A stretch of DNA of 64,000 nucleotides. Source: an uncultured Muribaculaceae bacterium. GTDB taxonomy: Bacteria > Bacteroidota > Bacteroidia > Bacteroidales > Muribaculaceae. Below the pieces are notes generated by a model that searched no databases, was not told the origin of the DNA, and worked only from the letters and a program-made list of their open reading frames with translations. This document shows, one piece after another, positions 62,582-64,000 of this stretch. Every line of letters starts with the position of its first letter. Positions within the stretch are counted from its first letter, which is position 1. Made by a program: the position numbers and the translations under genes. The DNA lies in the NCBI GenBank assembly GCA_902494515.1, contig CABUTS010000004.1, forward strand, positions 11,673 to 75,672, given 5' to 3'.

Positions 62582-62859
62582 AAGAATTAGACCCACTGCT
62601 GCACTCGCAGCTGCGATTGGCGGTAATGTCTATTCTTATGAATGTCGAAGAAGCTGATTTCGTTTACCTCAAAGAGAAAACCGAATCAACCGCCGGAAAT
62701 CTAAGCATACAGCTCGACAAGCTTTCCAACGCCGGATACATCACCGTCGAAAAAGGCTTTTCAGGCAGAAAAACCCGGACAGTCTGCCAAGTGACCCCGC
62801 AAGGCCGAAAAGCCTTCGAGAATTATGTGGAAGCCCTTAAAAGCTACATAAACCTCTAA
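62578..62859 (+). CDS. Winged-helix transcriptional regulator (HTH_34-like)
   Basis: 93 residues. A MarR/ArsR-like winged helix of the short type: LHSQLRLAVMSILMNVEEAD, FVYLKEKTESTAGNLSIQLD and GYITVEKGFSGRKTRTVCQV (the wing). Translationally coupled to the membrane protein. By position it is the likely binder of the two GGTTTAT palindromes, hence autoregulated; this is inference. Confidence 0.9.
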   Translation: MKELDPLLHSQLRLAVMSILMNVEEADFVYLKEKTESTAGNLSIQLDKLSNAGYITVEKGFSGRKTRTVCQVTPQGRKAFENYVEALKSYINL

Positions 62860-62862
62860 TCC

Positions 62863-62930
62863 TACTTTCAATCCCACTTTAATTTCACTTTTTTAATCCC
62901 ACTTTTAAGCCTACTTTCAATCCTCCTTTT
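62863..62930 (+). repeat. Degenerate repeats of (A/C)TACTTTCAATCC type
   Basis: About six imperfect 12-14 bp units with core (A/C)(C/T)ACTTT(C/T)AATCC follow the regulator stop codon. Another gene-end array of the type noted elsewhere. Confidence 0.7.
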
Positions 62931-62932
62931 TC

Positions 62933-62966
62933 AAGACGCCGATTCAACCACCCGAGTCGGCGTCTT
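62933..62966. terminator. Hairpin after the winged-helix gene
   Basis: Perfect 10-bp stem AAGACGCCGA/TCGGCGTCTT with a 14-base loop. No T-run follows. Confidence 0.6.
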
Positions 62967-63062
62967 CTGCGCCCTATCGCCCGCAATGCCATAGCTATCC
63001 AATCCCCCTCCCCTGCCGCGCCGCCGCCGTGATTCTATTATCTGAAGCAGCCCAAGAACTTT

Positions 63063-63353
63063 TTACAAATCCAGCGAATTAGGATTCAGCAGGAAGTCGT
63101 ATATGCCGATTGAGGTAATTCCCGCTTCGTTTCTTCTCACTAAGATATCTTCTCCGAGGATGACAATCTTCTTAAATGAATCATCTACTTTACGCAGAGA
63201 TGCTTCCTCTTGTTTGATTTTTTCTTCATCGGACATTCGGTATGCAGACTGAATGTAATATTTCTTACTTCCAAGATTGCATACGAAGTCGATTTCCAAC
63301 TGGACTCTGCTTTGCTTTCCGTCAGTAGCCTTTATTCCAGTATTATTCGTCAT
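63063..63353 (-). pseudogene. C-terminal relic of a DUF4143-type ATPase
   Basis: 96 codons. The text SRVQLEIDFVCNLGSKKYYI, QSAYRMSDEEKIKQEEASLR and IGIYDFLLNPNSLDL is the usual C-terminus of a large family of AAA ATPases with DUF4143 in gut Bacteroidota, here without the P-loop domain and first 300 or so residues. A TAA stands directly before the ATG. So the gene has been cut, perhaps by the event that placed the non-coding sequence to its right. Confidence 0.8.
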
Positions 63354-63913
63354 TTATATGGCAAAGAAAGCAGATGAATTTTGGAGCAGTCCGGCAATCA
63401 GATTATGTACCGCAATATTGTGGCACGACTCGACCAACGGCACCGGCGCTTTCGCCGTCCTCTCCATCGGAGCGGCAAAATTTCCGTATCGGAAGAGCTT
63501 TATCCACCCGACTTCGGGAATTTTGTAGCATAAGACTACGACCGCGAAGCATGGCGAGGCCTGACCGAGCCAAAACTACGCCTGCGAACTTTTTATAAGT
63601 GATTACTCGATTGAGAACGGCTACGTTTTTCAACAATCTCGCCTGACCGCTCCCTTATTCTCTCATCGCAGGGTCGCTCCTCCGTGTGCGGTTCTCGCCG
63701 AATATAATTAAACACGAAAAAAGAGCGGTGTGTGGCCGCTCTTTCCAATCGACTGCTGTCGGTTTCTAAAATCGTTGCTTTCGCACTCGAAGTATTTCGT
63801 TAAAGAGGAAACTACCCTTTGTGAATGCAAAGTTAAAGCTAAATTTCCATTCCACAAAATATTAACGCTTATTTTCTCCTAAACAATAGTCCGTTAAAAA
63901 ATCAACATAACGG
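63354..63913. other. 560-bp region without a recognised gene
   Basis: Open frames on both strands are short and share no known motif. The composition is mixed, with a moderate GC part (63420-63690) and an A/T-rich part up to 63913. The region carries a bidirectional terminator hairpin (63717-63744). It may be debris of an inserted element. Confidence 0.5.
63717..63744 (-). terminator. Terminator hairpin with AAAGAGCGG/CCGCTCTTT arms
   Basis: 9-bp perfect stem around GTGTGTGG-like loop, with an A-run on the left that gives a T-run on the reverse strand. It would end the transcript of the right-edge gene. Confidence 0.75.
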
Positions 63914-64000
63914 CTAAGCAGCATCAGCCGCAAGGCCAAAGAGTTCCTTGACAAGTTTAGCATTTAATGTCGTTTGTGGGTCGATTCCGCTCACGTCAAA
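63914..64000 (-). CDS. C-terminus of an unidentified protein (partial)
   Basis: On the reverse strand an open frame enters from the window edge and ends in TAG at 63914. It reads SGIDPQTTLNAKLVKELFGL then AADAA. The codons fit the local usage. A transposase end is possible, but 28 residues are too few to say. Confidence 0.5.
   Translation of the reverse strand, partial: FDVSGIDPQTTLNAKLVKELFGLAADAA

Noticed and set aside
63560..63720. Possible group II intron or reverse-transcriptase end (sequence CCGTGTGCGGTTCT)
   Set aside because: The matching 5' strand of a domain V hairpin is missing and no reverse transcriptase reading frame is present.

Overview
The window is a stretch of chromosome from a Bacteroidales bacterium, most likely a member of the Muribaculaceae or a close relative. 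Three things point to Bacteroidota: promoters of the form TTTG-N19/21-TAnnTTTG in front of many genes, a SusC/SusD pair, and a hybrid two-component sensor regulator. The family-level guess rests on protein style and the moderately high G+C, and was not checked by any search. Genes are dense, lie on both strands, and are mostly ordinary core functions with a few accessory islands.

Layout. 1-5.3 kb: the start of a secreted protein, then a two-gene restriction-modification system whose large subunit carries a GIY-YIG-like nuclease, a helicase and an adenine methylase. 5.4-20.3 kb: housekeeping (priA, an MBL hydrolase, a prolyl oligopeptidase, a RNase D-like exonuclease, rsmI, a PBP4-type peptidase, a TetR regulator, fabG, a TM2 protein), with an orphan ribbon-helix-helix antitoxin-like gene and a Cbp1-like coiled-coil lipoprotein. 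20.5 kb: tRNA-His. 20.8-29.5 kb: CapA-like protein, folD, ffh, panD, panC, recR, folC and a pair of half-size chromate transporters. 29.5-37.6 kb: accessory genes: AAA ATPase/nuclease, lipoprotein, GNAT toxin-antitoxin pair, a membrane protein gene broken by one in-frame amber codon, an ECF sigma factor operon and a fucosyltransferase-like gene.

38.0-58.4 kb is the centrepiece: a complete polysaccharide utilisation locus for beta-mannan/galactomannan. The sensor-regulator gene is followed by susC, susD, a surface glycan-binding lipoprotein, a surface GH26 mannanase, a secreted protein of three tandem repeats with a sorting-like tail, a two-enzyme fusion (GH36 alpha-galactosidase joined to a second GH26), a GH130 mannosylglucose phosphorylase, a GPH-type sugar transporter and a mannobiose 2-epimerase. 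Read in order this gives a route: surface mannanase, import by SusCD, periplasmic removal of galactose and cutting to mannobiose by the fusion, uptake by the transporter, epimerisation to mannosylglucose and phosphorolysis to mannose 1-phosphate plus glucose. An 18-bp box (GCAACAAACGYGRCMTAT) sits exactly 59 bp upstream of the -7 element at both the regulator promoter and the susC promoter, and is the best candidate operator.

58.5-64 kb: small accessory genes: a membrane protein, a HigBA-type module whose toxin is frameshifted by an 11-bp tandem duplication, a double-domain retropepsin-like protein, a membrane protein plus winged-helix regulator with two identical-arm palindromes around their promoter, a truncated ATPase relic and the end of an unidentified gene at the right edge. 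Throughout, short degenerate tandem repeats are found at gene ends and starts (fabG stop codon, transporter stop codon, regulator start codon, several intergenic spots), which looks like a habit of this genome.
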